Below, in pieces: positions 19,299 through 19,403 of a stretch of DNA of 19,403 nucleotides. Origin of the DNA: RGIG8748 sp045646525 (GTDB taxonomy: Bacteria; Bacillota; Clostridia; UMGS1810); contig JAZRKX010000055.1 of the NCBI GenBank assembly GCA_045646525.1, positions 1-19,403 of the forward strand. Direction: 5' to 3'. Within the stretch, counting starts at the first letter, position 1. Each line of letters begins with the position of its first letter. The notes under the pieces are model-generated. The model saw only the letters and a program-made list of their open reading frames with translations, ran no database searches and was not told the DNA's origin. Made by a program: the position numbers and the translations under genes.

Positions 19299-19403
19299 AG
19301 CTCAAGAAAAATTAAAGAAATAAATAAAAAGAGAGCATATTTGTTCAAAATCCGTTATAATGGAATTGTCAAGAAACCATAGCGGAGGAACAAAATATGC
19401 TCT
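19263..19403 (+). mobile_element. Left end of an insertion sequence (ISL3-like, tentative)
   Basis: The sequence starts GGCTCTATAATAAATGTTGG inside trmO. GCTCTA (19264-19269) pairs with TAGAGC (19296-19301), and GTTGG with CCAAC (19278-19282 with 19288-19292). A GGCTCT terminal end is characteristic of ISL3-family elements, which is why I favour that family. The transposase start lies about 135 nt in. An inverted repeat (19332-19346 with 19388-19403) covers that start. The right end and any target duplication are outside the window. Confidence 0.6.
19397..19403 (+). CDS. Start of a transposase gene (partial)
   Basis: GGAGG (19384-19388) followed 8 nt later by ATG (19397). Only two codons (Met-Leu) lie in the window. 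A TATAAT at 19356-19361 may be its -10 box, although the hexamer 17 bp upstream is not a -35. Read as a transposase only because of its place inside the insertion sequence. Confidence 0.4.

Overview
The window looks like chromosomal DNA of a low-to-moderate GC Bacillota, most likely an anaerobic gut-type Clostridia. The support is the ctsR-mcsA-mcsB-clpC heat-shock operon with a CtsR heptad operator, strong AGGAG ribosome binding sites, sigma-A promoters with 17-bp spacers, a cell-wall peptidase of the gamma-glutamyl-diaminopimelate type, and an ECF-transporter S component. No plasmid or phage structural genes are visible, but several patches are worn mobile or repetitive DNA.

Layout. (1) 1-1030 has no ordinary genes. 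Two large hairpin elements lie in opposite orientation (about 112-305 on minus, 789-981 on plus), and their stems differ in sequence yet stay paired. Between them are a candidate small RNA gene (promoter, rod-like fold, terminator; minus) and a 40-codon small ORF. (2) 1031-4421 (minus) is a lipoprotein / MBOAT acyltransferase / DHHW-SGNH operon, probably for O-acetylation of an exported polymer. (3) 4440-5321 holds debris: the 3' end of an HTH gene and the 3' end of a serine recombinase, next to two tRNA-Ser genes on minus. (4) 5646-8445 (minus) is an operon of a truncated M20 hydrolase, its full-length paralogue and a polysaccharide-deacetylase-like protein. (5) 8633-13111 (minus) is the ctsR operon. 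(6) 13112-13713 is a very AT-rich intergenic region with three DnaA-box-like sites. (7) 13714-14988 (plus) is an M14 peptidase. (8) 14980-17512 (minus) is prmC, DUF1385 and a TPM-domain protein. (9) 17679-17837 (plus) holds tRNA-Arg and tRNA-Pro, then a structured intergenic stretch. (10) 18069-18569 (minus, ECF S component) and 18726-19298 (plus, trmO) diverge from promoters that share a 13-bp inverted repeat. trmO is cut at its 3' end by an insertion sequence running off the window.

The most unusual signals are the covarying hairpin elements with the small RNA between them, an in-frame 303-residue deletion that turned one of two tandem M20 genes into a 140-aa leader protein, a tRNA-Pro whose mutated 3' end is mirrored by an inverted copy past the terminator, the IS junction in trmO with a hairpin covering the transposase start, and the DnaA-box triplet far from any dnaA gene. 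All functional assignments come from reading motifs; no database search was run.
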